Assembly (NCBI RefSeq): GCF_037478135.1
Contig: NZ_JBBHDV010000005.1
Span: 186,001-250,000, forward strand
Origin: Denitratimonas sp037478135
GTDB lineage: Bacteria > Pseudomonadota > Gammaproteobacteria > Xanthomonadales > Xanthomonadaceae
DNA length: 64,000 nt
Direction of reading: 5' to 3'
Below are positions 42,456 through 50,202 of the stretch, one piece after another. Position 1 is the first letter of the stretch. Each line of letters opens with the position of its first letter. The position numbers and the translations under genes were made by a program. The notes below the pieces were generated by a model, which was not told the origin of the DNA, searched no databases, and saw only the letters and a list, made by a program, of their open reading frames with translations.

Positions 42456-43121
42456 ATGTTCCTGCGTAACCTGCTGATCGCCGGCCTGATGCTGCCCACA
42501 CTCGCCCTGGCCCAGGACACCGGCACCGCCGCCGAGACCGTTGCCGCCGAGACCGTTGCCGCCGAACCGGTTGCGACCGAGCCGGCCCCGCGCGTGGCAC
42601 TGCACACCAATCTGGGCGACATCATCATCGAGCTGGATCCGGTCAAGGCGCCGCTGTCCTCGGAAAACTTCCTGACCTACGTCAAGGACGGTTTCTACAA
42701 CGGCACCGTGTTCCACCGCGTGATCGACAACTTCATGGCGCAGGGCGGCGGCTTCACTGCCGATCTGCAGCAGAAGCCGACCCGTGCGCCGATCCGCAAC
42801 GAGGCCAACAACGGCCTGTCCAACCTGCGCGGCACCATCGCCATGGCACGTACCGGCGACCCGCATTCGGCCAATTCGCAGTTCTTCATCAACCTGGTCG
42901 ACAACCCGCGTCTTGACCACGTCAACGAGCAGAGCGGCATGACCTGGGGTTATGCGGTGTTCGGCAAGGTGGTCGAAGGCATGGATGTGGTCGACAAGAT
43001 CCGTGCAATCCCGACCGGCGGCCAGGGCCCGTTCCGCACCGATGTGCCGACCCAGGCCGTGGTGATCGAGCGCGCCGAAGTGCTTGCGTCGGCGCCTGCG
43101 CCGGCCGACAGCGCTGAATAA
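42456..43121 (+). CDS. Periplasmic cyclophilin-type peptidylprolyl isomerase
   Basis: 221 residues from ATG 42456 (CGGAG 7 nt upstream). The signal peptide (residues 1-19, PTLALA-QD) is followed by an Ala/Glu/Thr/Val linker made of near-repeats (AAETVAAETVAAEPVATEP) encoded by a repeated 15-nt unit. The cyclophilin domain covers about 44-210, with the catalytic FHRVIDNFMAQGGGF, SQFFINLVDN and WGYAVFGKVVEGMDVV. It speeds cis-trans isomerisation of prolyl bonds during periplasmic protein folding (PpiA-like by location). lpxH follows after 19 bp. A ppi-lpxH pair is also found in E. coli (ppiB-lpxH), which suggests common ancestry of the locus. Confidence 0.93.
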   Translation: MFLRNLLIAGLMLPTLALAQDTGTAAETVAAETVAAEPVATEPAPRVALHTNLGDIIIELDPVKAPLSSENFLTYVKDGFYNGTVFHRVIDNFMAQGGGFTADLQQKPTRAPIRNEANNGLSNLRGTIAMARTGDPHSANSQFFINLVDNPRLDHVNEQSGMTWGYAVFGKVVEGMDVVDKIRAIPTGGQGPFRTDVPTQAVVIERAEVLASAPAPADSAE

Positions 43122-43140
43122 TCCGCGTTCCGGGGCGCGC

Positions 43141-43893
43141 ATGGACACCGGTGACGGTCGCCTGCGCGCCCTGTTCGTTTCAGACCTGCACCTGGATCCG
43201 GACCGGCCGCAGATCACCGCGCTGTTCCTGGCTTTCCTGCGCGACGAAGCGCGCAAGGTGCCGCAGCTGTATATCCCCGGCGACCTGTTCGAAGCCTTCA
43301 TCGGCGATGATGATGACGCCGAACTGCCCGGCGCCGTGGCCGATGCGTTGAAAGCGGTCGCCGATGCCGGCACCCGCATCGGCTTCATCCACGGCAACCG
43401 CGATTTTCTGGTCGGACGCGACTACGCCGCGCGCGCCGGCTTCGACCTCCTGCCCGATCCCTGCGTGATCAGCCTGTGCGGCCAGCCGACGCTGCTGCTG
43501 CACGGCGACCTGCTGTGCTGGGACGACACCGCCTACCTCAAGGTGCGCCAGCAGGTGCGAGATCCGGCCTGGCAGCAGGCATTGCTGGCCCGCCCTCTGG
43601 CCGAACGCCGCGCCTTTGCGCAGGCCGCGCGCCAATCCAGCGCCGCACACCAGCAATCGATGAGCTCGCTCGACATCGGCGATGCCACGGCACCGGCGAT
43701 CGAGGACATGTTCCGCCGCTACGGCGTGACCCGCATGATCCACGGCCACACCCACCGCCCCGCGATCCATGAGCTGGCAGTCGACGGCGTGCCACGCCAG
43801 CGCATCGTGCTGGGCGACTGGTACGAACAGGGCAGCGTGCTGCGCGTTTACGACAACGGCCATTGCGAACTGGCGGGCCTGCCCACGACTTGA
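43141..43893 (+). CDS. lpxH: UDP-2,3-diacylglucosamine diphosphatase LpxH
   Basis: 250 residues from ATG 43141. LpxH cleaves UDP-2,3-diacylglucosamine to lipid X in lipid A synthesis at the inner-membrane face. The calcineurin-like metal motifs are SDLHLD, GDLFEAFIGDDDD, GNRDFL, LLHGDLLCWDD and IHGHTHRP, all present in order. The usual GDLFEYWIGDD has Ala-Phe in place of Tyr-Trp. It is 19 bp downstream of the cyclophilin gene and likely in its operon. Confidence 0.95.
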   Translation: MDTGDGRLRALFVSDLHLDPDRPQITALFLAFLRDEARKVPQLYIPGDLFEAFIGDDDDAELPGAVADALKAVADAGTRIGFIHGNRDFLVGRDYAARAGFDLLPDPCVISLCGQPTLLLHGDLLCWDDTAYLKVRQQVRDPAWQQALLARPLAERRAFAQAARQSSAAHQQSMSSLDIGDATAPAIEDMFRRYGVTRMIHGHTHRPAIHELAVDGVPRQRIVLGDWYEQGSVLRVYDNGHCELAGLPTT

Positions 43894-43970
43894 TGCTCTG
43901 CATCGTCGGGAACGCACCATCACCGCAACGTCAGCTCCGCCGCGTTGCGGGAGCACGGCTGCGAGCACTT

Positions 43971-44121
43971 CATAGGTTGGTGGTGAGTACAGCGAATCCC
44001 AACGTGCGAGAACCGGCCAGGTAACGCGCGGGAGCCGGCAGGTGGGTGCGTGGTGGTCAAACAGATGCCACGTTGCTGATTTGCCAACGTCGGAGTTCGC
44101 TGTACTCACCACCAACCTATG
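43971..44121. mobile_element. MITE-like 151-bp element with perfect 26-bp terminal inverted repeats
   Basis: The left arm 43971-43996 (CATAGGTTGGTGGTGAGTAC...) and right arm 44096-44121 are exact reverse complements over 26 bp. Past the arms a further GACGTTGG/CAACGT word shows weaker symmetry. The 99 bp between them code for nothing recognisable. No clear target-site duplication is seen (flanks GAGCACTT and CAGACTGC). The core resembles dispersed GGTGAGCGCAGCGAAACCCACC-like repeats of gammaproteobacteria, so it could be a repeat pair rather than a transposon derivative. Confidence 0.5.
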
Positions 44122-44275
44122 CAGACTGCCAGCTGCACGCAGGCATCGGATATTTCCCCGGACAATGCTCGTCGTGCGGGCCGCCGCAGCACAGCCGGGC
44201 CCATCCAATGGCGCCAACAACTCATCCCAAGCCATTGTTCTGAAATGAATTTTCCAACTTCCTCGCAGTTTCATC

Positions 44276-44288
44276 GCATTTTCATGAC
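44276..44288 (+). promoter_or_regulatory. Shared upstream element of gene C
   Basis: GCATTTTCATGAC ends 57 nt before the gene C ATG; the same 13-mer ends 59 nt before gene D (46592-46604). The flanks are also similar (TTTCA[TC][CG] before, [TA]TC after). Probably promoter or operator DNA retained from the duplication. Confidence 0.5.
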
Positions 44289-44344
44289 TTCGACGGGCCA
44301 TGCCGCCAACGTCCCTGCGTCCTTGAGCACCGCAGGAGAAGTCC

Positions 44345-46408
44345 ATGCCCGGCCCGCCCCTTTCCCACTGCACGTTTTCACCTCTTTTCCGGCTTGCCGC
44401 CGTGCTGGCCGTCAGCATGCTGAGCTGGAGCATCAGCACCGCAGCCCTGGCATCTCCATCTCCGGATGTGGAGCCACCACCACGGCCCACCGCCACCGAA
44501 GCGCTGGACCAGCAGCGCCCGGCCGGTGTCAGCGATGACATCTGGCTGGCGCTGCGATCGGCCGTGCTGGAAAGCAAGCTCACCCCTCCCGACGGTTACC
44601 TGAACGACAGATTCGGTTTTTCGGTCAGCCTGTCCGGCAACTGGGCCCTGATCGGTGCACTCGGCGATGACAGGGTGGGCACCAATGCGGGTGCCGCCTA
44701 TACGTTCGAGCTGGTGAACGGCAGTTGGACCCGAAGAAGCGTGCTCACCGCCCAGGACGCTGCCCCGGGCGATGCATTTGGCTGGTCGGTCAGTCTGGCC
44801 GGTGATCAGGCATTGATCGGCGCACCTTTCAAGAACGACGGCGCCGGGGCCGCCTATGTGTTTCGCCGTAATGACCGGGTCTGGACCCAGGTGGCCAAAT
44901 TCCAGCCCTCCACTACAGGTGAACACAGGTTCGGCACCTCGGTCGGCTTGGAACGTCTGCGGGCGGTGATCGGTGCACCCCGCCCCGAAGATGGCGCGGG
45001 CGCAGCCTACGTCTACGACCGCAGCGGCTCAACCAACCCCACCTGGTGGCTCGACGCCACGCTCACCGCTGCCGATGGCGCGGCCGGAAACTCCTTCGGC
45101 CAGGCCGTCAGCCTGGACGGCAACCGCGTGCTGATCGGTGCGCCAGGCACCCACGGTGGCGCTGGCGGCAATGCGGGCGCGGCTTATGTGTTCGACCGTG
45201 CCGGCAGCTGGAATCAAACCGCCAGATTGAACGCTTCGGGCGGCGGCGCGAATGATCGCTTCGGCGGTTCGGTCAGCCTGGATGGCGACCGCGCCCTGAT
45301 CGGCGCTGCCGGTGCCGATGGCGGCGGTGGTCTCAACTCCGGCGCCGTCTACGTGTTCGACGCCTACGGCAGCAACTGGTACCAGACCAGCAGGCTCACC
45401 GCCTCCGATCCGGCGCCGCATGGCTCGTTCGGCATTTCAGTCAGCCTCAACGGTAACCAGGCCCTGATCGGCGCCACCCATGTCGAACAGATCGGCAGCA
45501 GTTTCAACGACCTGGGCGCGGCCTACCTGTTCAAACACTACGGCCATCTCTGGAGCCAGGTCGGCAGGCTCAGCGCCTCCGATGGGGTGGTAGAAGACTG
45601 GTTCGGCCATTCTGTCATTCTGCACGGTGATCGCGCCTTGATCGGCGCCTCGCGGGCCCCGAGCGACAACGCTGAACGCTCCGGTGTGGCCTATGTGCTC
45701 GACCTTGCCGACACCGCTGCCAACGGTGCGCCGTTGCTGCTTGCCGATTTCCAGGACAAGCCGCTGAACCAGCCCATCGGCAACGGCGGTGCAGCCGTCG
45801 GAGAGCCGGTACAGATCCCGGCCGAGCTGGACGCCCTGGTGCGCGGCGGCGTCGTCACGGAGCGGAGACTGCTGGAGCTGACCTGGGCCGATCATGCGCT
45901 CTCGCCCGCCCTGGTCCGTTTCCATTGGCTGGATGAAGCGGAGGTCGACAGCGGCACGGTCACCGTCTCACTGCGGCTGACTCCGGTCCAGGGCGGAAGC
46001 TTCGCCGTGCATCTGCGCGAATCGCAGACCTCGGAAAAGCTGTTCGGCAGCCTGCGGCTGTTTGCGGACGGTTCCGCCAACATCTCCGATGCCAGCGGCG
46101 ACGGCGAGCTCGTATCCATCCCCGGTTTCAGCTGGTCGTACGGCCGTTCCTACCTGGTGGAATGGACGTATGACCTGGATGCGGGCCGCTACGATTTCTC
46201 CATCGACGGCGTGCGCCACTTTGAAGGCCGCCCGCACAACGTGGAACAGAACGGCCGGGGACTGGGCGCGGTACTGGTTGGAATGCACGCCCTGTCCTAC
46301 CCCGATTCGCAGCTCTATCTGGACGATGTCCGGGTGAGTTGGTCCGCCACCAACGACATTTTCGCCGATGGGTTCGAAGCCGTCCCCGGCCTGCCGAGCG
46401 CCCGATGA
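44345..46408 (+). CDS. Secreted protein C: seven FG-GAP propeller repeats, LamG-like domain, DGFE tail
   Basis: 687 residues; GCAGGAG lies 6 nt before the ATG. A signal peptide (about residues 1-37, ending STAALA-SP) precedes seven repeats of about 50 residues with the core xxFGxSVSLxGxxALIGAP. The repeats span about 90-455, enough for a complete seven-bladed integrin-alpha-like propeller. From about 462 to the end (LLADFQDKPLNQPIG ... LYLDDVRVSW) it is homologous to nearly all of protein D, with a lectin/LamG-like beta pattern (SYLVEWTYDLDAGRYDFSIDGV). The tail IFADGFE (46358-46378) is followed by nine residues. It is the first gene of an accessory block and probably encodes an extracellular or surface binding protein. 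Confidence 0.78.
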   Translation: MPGPPLSHCTFSPLFRLAAVLAVSMLSWSISTAALASPSPDVEPPPRPTATEALDQQRPAGVSDDIWLALRSAVLESKLTPPDGYLNDRFGFSVSLSGNWALIGALGDDRVGTNAGAAYTFELVNGSWTRRSVLTAQDAAPGDAFGWSVSLAGDQALIGAPFKNDGAGAAYVFRRNDRVWTQVAKFQPSTTGEHRFGTSVGLERLRAVIGAPRPEDGAGAAYVYDRSGSTNPTWWLDATLTAADGAAGNSFGQAVSLDGNRVLIGAPGTHGGAGGNAGAAYVFDRAGSWNQTARLNASGGGANDRFGGSVSLDGDRALIGAAGADGGGGLNSGAVYVFDAYGSNWYQTSRLTASDPAPHGSFGISVSLNGNQALIGATHVEQIGSSFNDLGAAYLFKHYGHLWSQVGRLSASDGVVEDWFGHSVILHGDRALIGASRAPSDNAERSGVAYVLDLADTAANGAPLLLADFQDKPLNQPIGNGGAAVGEPVQIPAELDALVRGGVVTERRLLELTWADHALSPALVRFHWLDEAEVDSGTVTVSLRLTPVQGGSFAVHLRESQTSEKLFGSLRLFADGSANISDASGDGELVSIPGFSWSYGRSYLVEWTYDLDAGRYDFSIDGVRHFEGRPHNVEQNGRGLGAVLVGMHALSYPDSQLYLDDVRVSWSATNDIFADGFEAVPGLPSAR

Positions 46409-46409
46409 C

Positions 46410-46473
46410 GGGCCGGGGTCGCAACCGCGGCGCCACCGCGATGCTTTGTCATCGTGGCGCACGTCGCCGGCCC
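46410..46473 (+). terminator. Large hairpin directly after gene C
   Basis: Three stacked helices: GGGCCGG/CCGGCCC (46410-46416 with 46467-46473), GCGCCA/TGGCGC (46430-46435 with 46455-46460) and CGATG/CATCG (46439-46443 with 46450-46454), with loop CTTTGT. It starts 2 nt past the gene C stop. It has no T tract, so it may protect the mRNA 3' end as much as terminate. Confidence 0.5.
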
Positions 46474-46591
46474 CTGCCCATCGGTGCCCGCCCACTGCGG
46501 CGCCGGCTTCTGTCGCTGCGAAAACCGGCAGCACGCTGGGTTGCAACTCATTGTTTCATATCAGAAAAATGAGCCCATCGGAAATTTCACG

Positions 46592-46604
46592 GCATTTTCA
46601 TGAC
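46592..46604 (+). promoter_or_regulatory. Shared upstream element of gene D
   Basis: An identical 13-mer, GCATTTTCATGAC, to that upstream of gene C, at matching distance from the start codon. Upstream of both there is also an AT-rich CATTGTT stretch. Confidence 0.5.
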
Positions 46605-46662
46605 ATCCCATGACCTGTCCATACACCGTAACGGTGTCCTTGATTTGATGCAGGAACACACC

Positions 46663-47454
46663 ATGCCCGACGCCATTTTCTTCCCCCACAACCCGTCCTG
46701 TCCGCGCCGCCGCGCAGGCGCATTCAGCCTCATCGCGCTGCTGGCCGCAGTGCTGTGCTGGAGCATGTCAGCCGGCGCGCAGGAACTGCTGCTGGCCGCC
46801 GATTTCGATGACAAGCCATTGGACCAGCCGATCGGCACCGGCGGTGCAGCATTGGGCGAGCCGGTAAGCGTCCCGGCCAGAATGGATGCCGTGGTACGCG
46901 ATGACGTGATGTCTGGCAAGGCATTGGCCATCAGCTGGAACACACCCGGGACTGGCGCCGGCAGCGCCCGATTCCAGTGGCGTGACGACATGGAGATCCG
47001 TACCGGCACCGTCTCCATCTGGCTCCGCGTCACTCCAGGGATGGCGCCTGCCGAAGACTGGGTCGGCGGCTATCCGGTAAATCTGCGAGAAGCTGGATCC
47101 TCAGCAAAAAGTTTCGGCACCCTGTACTTCAGTCGAACCAGGACGGCCAGCGTCTCCGATGCCACGGGCGGCCCTGCCACCCTGCTTTTCGGATTCACCT
47201 GGTCGCCCGGCGAGTCGTATCTGATCGAATGGGTCTACGACATGGACGCGGGCACTTATAACCTGTCCATCGATGGCCAGCCGTACATCAGCAACCGCCC
47301 GCACAATGTGGACATGGGTGATCGTGGCTTGGGCGCACTACTGGTCGGCATTGGAAGCTCCTCACACCCCGACTCGCGCATCGATGTGGACGACATCCTG
47401 GTGACCTGGTCGGGCGAAGGCATATTCGCCGATGGTTTTGAGCCCATTCAATAA
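46663..47454 (+). CDS. Secreted protein D: LamG-like domain with DGFE tail
   Basis: 263 residues from ATG 46663 (AGGA about 8 nt upstream; an earlier in-frame start at 46600 lacks a ribosome-binding site). A signal peptide (about residues 1-37, SMSAGA-QE) is followed by one domain that aligns along its whole length with residues 462-678 of protein C (ADFDDKPLDQPIGTGGAALGEP, SYLIEWVYDMDAGTYNLSIDGQ, RPHNV, RGLGALLVGI, DVDDILVTWSG). It ends IFADGFEPIQ (motif 47422-47442). It is a tandem paralogue of the C-terminal domain of C. Its stop overlaps by 7 bp the 3' end of the convergent regulator gene. Confidence 0.8.
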   Translation: MPDAIFFPHNPSCPRRRAGAFSLIALLAAVLCWSMSAGAQELLLAADFDDKPLDQPIGTGGAALGEPVSVPARMDAVVRDDVMSGKALAISWNTPGTGAGSARFQWRDDMEIRTGTVSIWLRVTPGMAPAEDWVGGYPVNLREAGSSAKSFGTLYFSRTRTASVSDATGGPATLLFGFTWSPGESYLIEWVYDMDAGTYNLSIDGQPYISNRPHNVDMGDRGLGALLVGIGSSSHPDSRIDVDDILVTWSGEGIFADGFEPIQ

Positions 47455-50093
47455 AGCAGCAGCGGCGGCACGCCTTCGGTGCCGATGCCCTGCCGTTCCA
47501 GTACCTCCAGCGCCTGTCGACCGGCATCGCCACCGGCAAGCAGGTCGGCACGCAGCGCCAGCAGTTCATAGCCGATGGCACGCGCCGCTGCGGCCACCTG
47601 CGTCGCCAGCTCGGTGCGGCCCCGCTCGCGCAGCATCACGCGCAACAGGTCCAGGCGCAGCGACGCCATCGCATCGGGATGGGCGATGAGCTCGGCTTCC
47701 AGCTGCTCCAGCAGGCGTGAGGCGGCGGCGCCTTCGCGTTGACGTTCCAGCACCGCCGCCAGCAGCAGCCCTGCCTGGATCGCGGCATGGGCATCGCCGG
47801 CCTCGGTCATGTCACGCCGCAGCTGGCGGGCGGCCTGCTCGGCCCGGGCCAGTTGCCCGGCACGGGCTGCCAGCTCGGCCAGATCCAGTTCGCTCATCCG
47901 CACCCAGTCCGGCAAGCCGGCCGCTTCCCGCAATTCCCGTGCGCTGCGGAAAGCGCTCTGCGCCGATTCGATATCACCGCGCAACGCGGCCAGACGCCCG
48001 TGCGCGGTGAGCAGGGCGGCACGTGGCTGCGGACTGCCCGCGTGCGGGTCCGGATCGGATTCAAGCGATTGCGCAGCTTCGCCAAGACGGGCCTGTGCCA
48101 GCAGCAGCTCCGCCAGGCTGGCGCGTGCCTGCCGGGTGTGATCGGTGCTGCCGATGCGTTCAAACGCTTCCAGCGCCTCGGCAAAGCGTGCCCGGGCCTC
48201 GGGCAGGCGGCCGCTGCCGCGATCCTGCACCGCCAGATTGAACTGCAAGCGCGCCACATCCGGCCACGAGGCCAGCTCGCGGAAAGCGGCCAGTGCCGCC
48301 TGGTTGCGTTCGCGCGCCGCCTCCCGGCGCCCGGCACGGCCGTCGACTATGGCCAGGTTGCTCTGCGCCAATGCGGCACCGCGCCGTTCGCCTGCGCTCT
48401 CGAACAGACGCAACGCCAGCTCGAACTGTTCACGTGATTCGTCATCACGGCCGGTGCGGCCATACAGCATGCCCAGCTGGTTACGCGCCGAGGCTTCGCC
48501 AAGACGGTCTCCGGCCTGGACATAGGCCGCCAGCGCCGCCTCGCTGGCGAGCAGTGCCGCCGGCATGTCGCCGCTGTGCTGCAGCGCCAGCGCCAGCACG
48601 TCACGCGCGTTGGCCAGTTCGCGGATGTTTCCCTGCGCCTCCAATGCCTCGATCAGCGATTGCAGGCGGGCGACCGCCTGCTCTGCCTGGCCTGCCTGGA
48701 TCTGCACAAAGGCCGCCTGGCGCTGGGCGCGGGCCGCCATTTCATCCTGCCCCAGTGCCTTGGCAGCGGTGGCGGCATGTTCCAGCCGGGTTTGTGCGGC
48801 GGCGTAGTCGCCCTCTTCACGCAGCAGGATCGCGCGCAGTTTTTCGGCACGCAGGGCATGGATGTCGGGCGCCTGCCCGTCGCCTGCTTCCGGCATGTCA
48901 GCGAGCAGCAACCGGGTTTCGTCGGGATGTCCCAGCAGCAGCTGGGCACCGGCCTGTTGCAGACGGCTTTGCAGACGCTGGGCGTGTGTGCGTGCCAATG
49001 CCTGCGCCGCGACCGCCGCCTCCAGCCGCGCGGGATGATCACCCCGGGCCTCGGCCAGGCGTGCCTGCGCCATCGCTACACGCCATTCGTCCAATACCGG
49101 CAACGGCTGCGCTGCCACCGTCTCCAATGTGGCGGCCGCCTCACGCAGCCGGCCCTGCGCCAGTTGCGCATCGAACAGGTGCAACGCGGTTTCCGCATCG
49201 CCGGGATCCAGCTGCGATACGGCGGTCAGATGCGTGACCGCATCATCCCAGCGGTAGTCCAGGGCTGCGCTGTAGGCGGCAATGCGCAACTGCTCGACGC
49301 GCGGCAAAGTGCTGGCGGCGTGTTCGGCGGCAGCCATCCAGGCACGGGCGCGGGTGATCGCACCGGATTGTGCAGCGGCCCGGGCCAGCGCGCTGAGCGT
49401 GGCGACGGCCTCGGGTTCGCGCGCACGGCTGCGTTCCAGCCATTCCCGTGCCTGCCCCGGATCACCGGCATGCAACGCGGCCAGTCCCTGCTGATACCAA
49501 TGCCGGGCCTCGGGCTCATGCGGTTGGCCGACATCGGCGATGGCAGGCCCCGTTCCCGTCGTCTCCGGAGCGAAGGGCTGGCTCCGTATCCACAGCAGCG
49601 CGCCTGCCAGCAGCAGCAATGGCAGGACGGCCCACCACCAGCGGCGCGGGGATGGTGTGGTGGGCGTGGCGGGCAGGTTCGTCGGTGGCGCTTCGTGCGG
49701 CTCGGACGATTCGGGCTGTGCTTCAGGCGTTGCGTTGGAGGCCGTCACCGACTCCGGCAACGGACCTGTCTGTCTGCTCCGCGTTTCCATCCGCACCGGC
49801 GCGATGAAGCGATACCCGAGACGGTGGCGGGTTTCGATGAAGCGTGGCTGCTGTGGCACATCGCCCAGGGCATTGCGGATTTCCCGGATCGAATGGGTCA
49901 GCACTCCGGGAGTCACCGCCTGATTGCCCCAGACCTGGTCGATCAGTTCGTCATGCCGCATCAGGTTGGGCGCGCCATCCAGCAATGACTGCAAAACGCG
50001 CGCACTCATCGGGCGCAAGGTGTGCTCACCCTGCGGGCCGGTCAGCGATAGATTGTCGGCATCGAACACGAAGCCGGCAAAGTGATAACGCAT
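47448..50093 (-). CDS. CadC/ToxR-like membrane regulator with TPR periplasmic domain
   Basis: 881 residues. Residues about 1-98 form an OmpR/PhoB-type winged helix (YHFAGFVFDADNLSLTGPQG, LIDQVWGNQAVTPGVLTHSIREIRNALGD, RFIETRHRLGYRFIAPV). A Pro/Glu/Thr-rich linker (about 105-148) leads to a single membrane helix (WWWAVLPLLLLAGALLWI). The remaining 700 residues are Ala/Leu/Arg-rich helical repeats of TPR type (WYQQGLAALHAGDPGQAREWLERS). Such one-component regulators bind DNA in the cytoplasm and sense signals or partners in the periplasm. There is no receiver domain. Its position, convergent with gene D, makes the C/D pair a candidate target, but this is inference. Confidence 0.85.
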   Translation of the reverse strand: MRYHFAGFVFDADNLSLTGPQGEHTLRPMSARVLQSLLDGAPNLMRHDELIDQVWGNQAVTPGVLTHSIREIRNALGDVPQQPRFIETRHRLGYRFIAPVRMETRSRQTGPLPESVTASNATPEAQPESSEPHEAPPTNLPATPTTPSPRRWWWAVLPLLLLAGALLWIRSQPFAPETTGTGPAIADVGQPHEPEARHWYQQGLAALHAGDPGQAREWLERSRAREPEAVATLSALARAAAQSGAITRARAWMAAAEHAASTLPRVEQLRIAAYSAALDYRWDDAVTHLTAVSQLDPGDAETALHLFDAQLAQGRLREAAATLETVAAQPLPVLDEWRVAMAQARLAEARGDHPARLEAAVAAQALARTHAQRLQSRLQQAGAQLLLGHPDETRLLLADMPEAGDGQAPDIHALRAEKLRAILLREEGDYAAAQTRLEHAATAAKALGQDEMAARAQRQAAFVQIQAGQAEQAVARLQSLIEALEAQGNIRELANARDVLALALQHSGDMPAALLASEAALAAYVQAGDRLGEASARNQLGMLYGRTGRDDESREQFELALRLFESAGERRGAALAQSNLAIVDGRAGRREAARERNQAALAAFRELASWPDVARLQFNLAVQDRGSGRLPEARARFAEALEAFERIGSTDHTRQARASLAELLLAQARLGEAAQSLESDPDPHAGSPQPRAALLTAHGRLAALRGDIESAQSAFRSARELREAAGLPDWVRMSELDLAELAARAGQLARAEQAARQLRRDMTEAGDAHAAIQAGLLLAAVLERQREGAAASRLLEQLEAELIAHPDAMASLRLDLLRVMLRERGRTELATQVAAAARAIGYELLALRADLLAGGDAGRQALEVLERQGIGTEGVPPLLLY

Positions 50094-50202
50094 GGCCGCA
50101 GTCTATCGGACCTGCCAATGACCGTGCCGGAGCGCGATCCGACACCAGCCGGCAGCCGGGAACGAAGCTGCGTCGTACCGGCGTAAGTGTCGAAAAAGCG
50201 GG

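Larger units (their letters stand above)
43894..44344. other. Intergenic region between lpxH and gene C (451 bp)
   Basis: No gene seen. It contains a 151-bp element with perfect terminal inverted repeats (43971-44121) and, nearer gene C, an AT-rich stretch (about 44225-44290) with TTTTCATGAC, shared with the upstream region of gene D and likely promoter sequence. Confidence 0.5.

Noticed and set aside
42528..42590. 15-nt near-repeats at the start of the cyclophilin gene
   Set aside because: They encode a flexible Ala/Glu/Thr/Val linker after the signal peptide, and the unit is a multiple of three.
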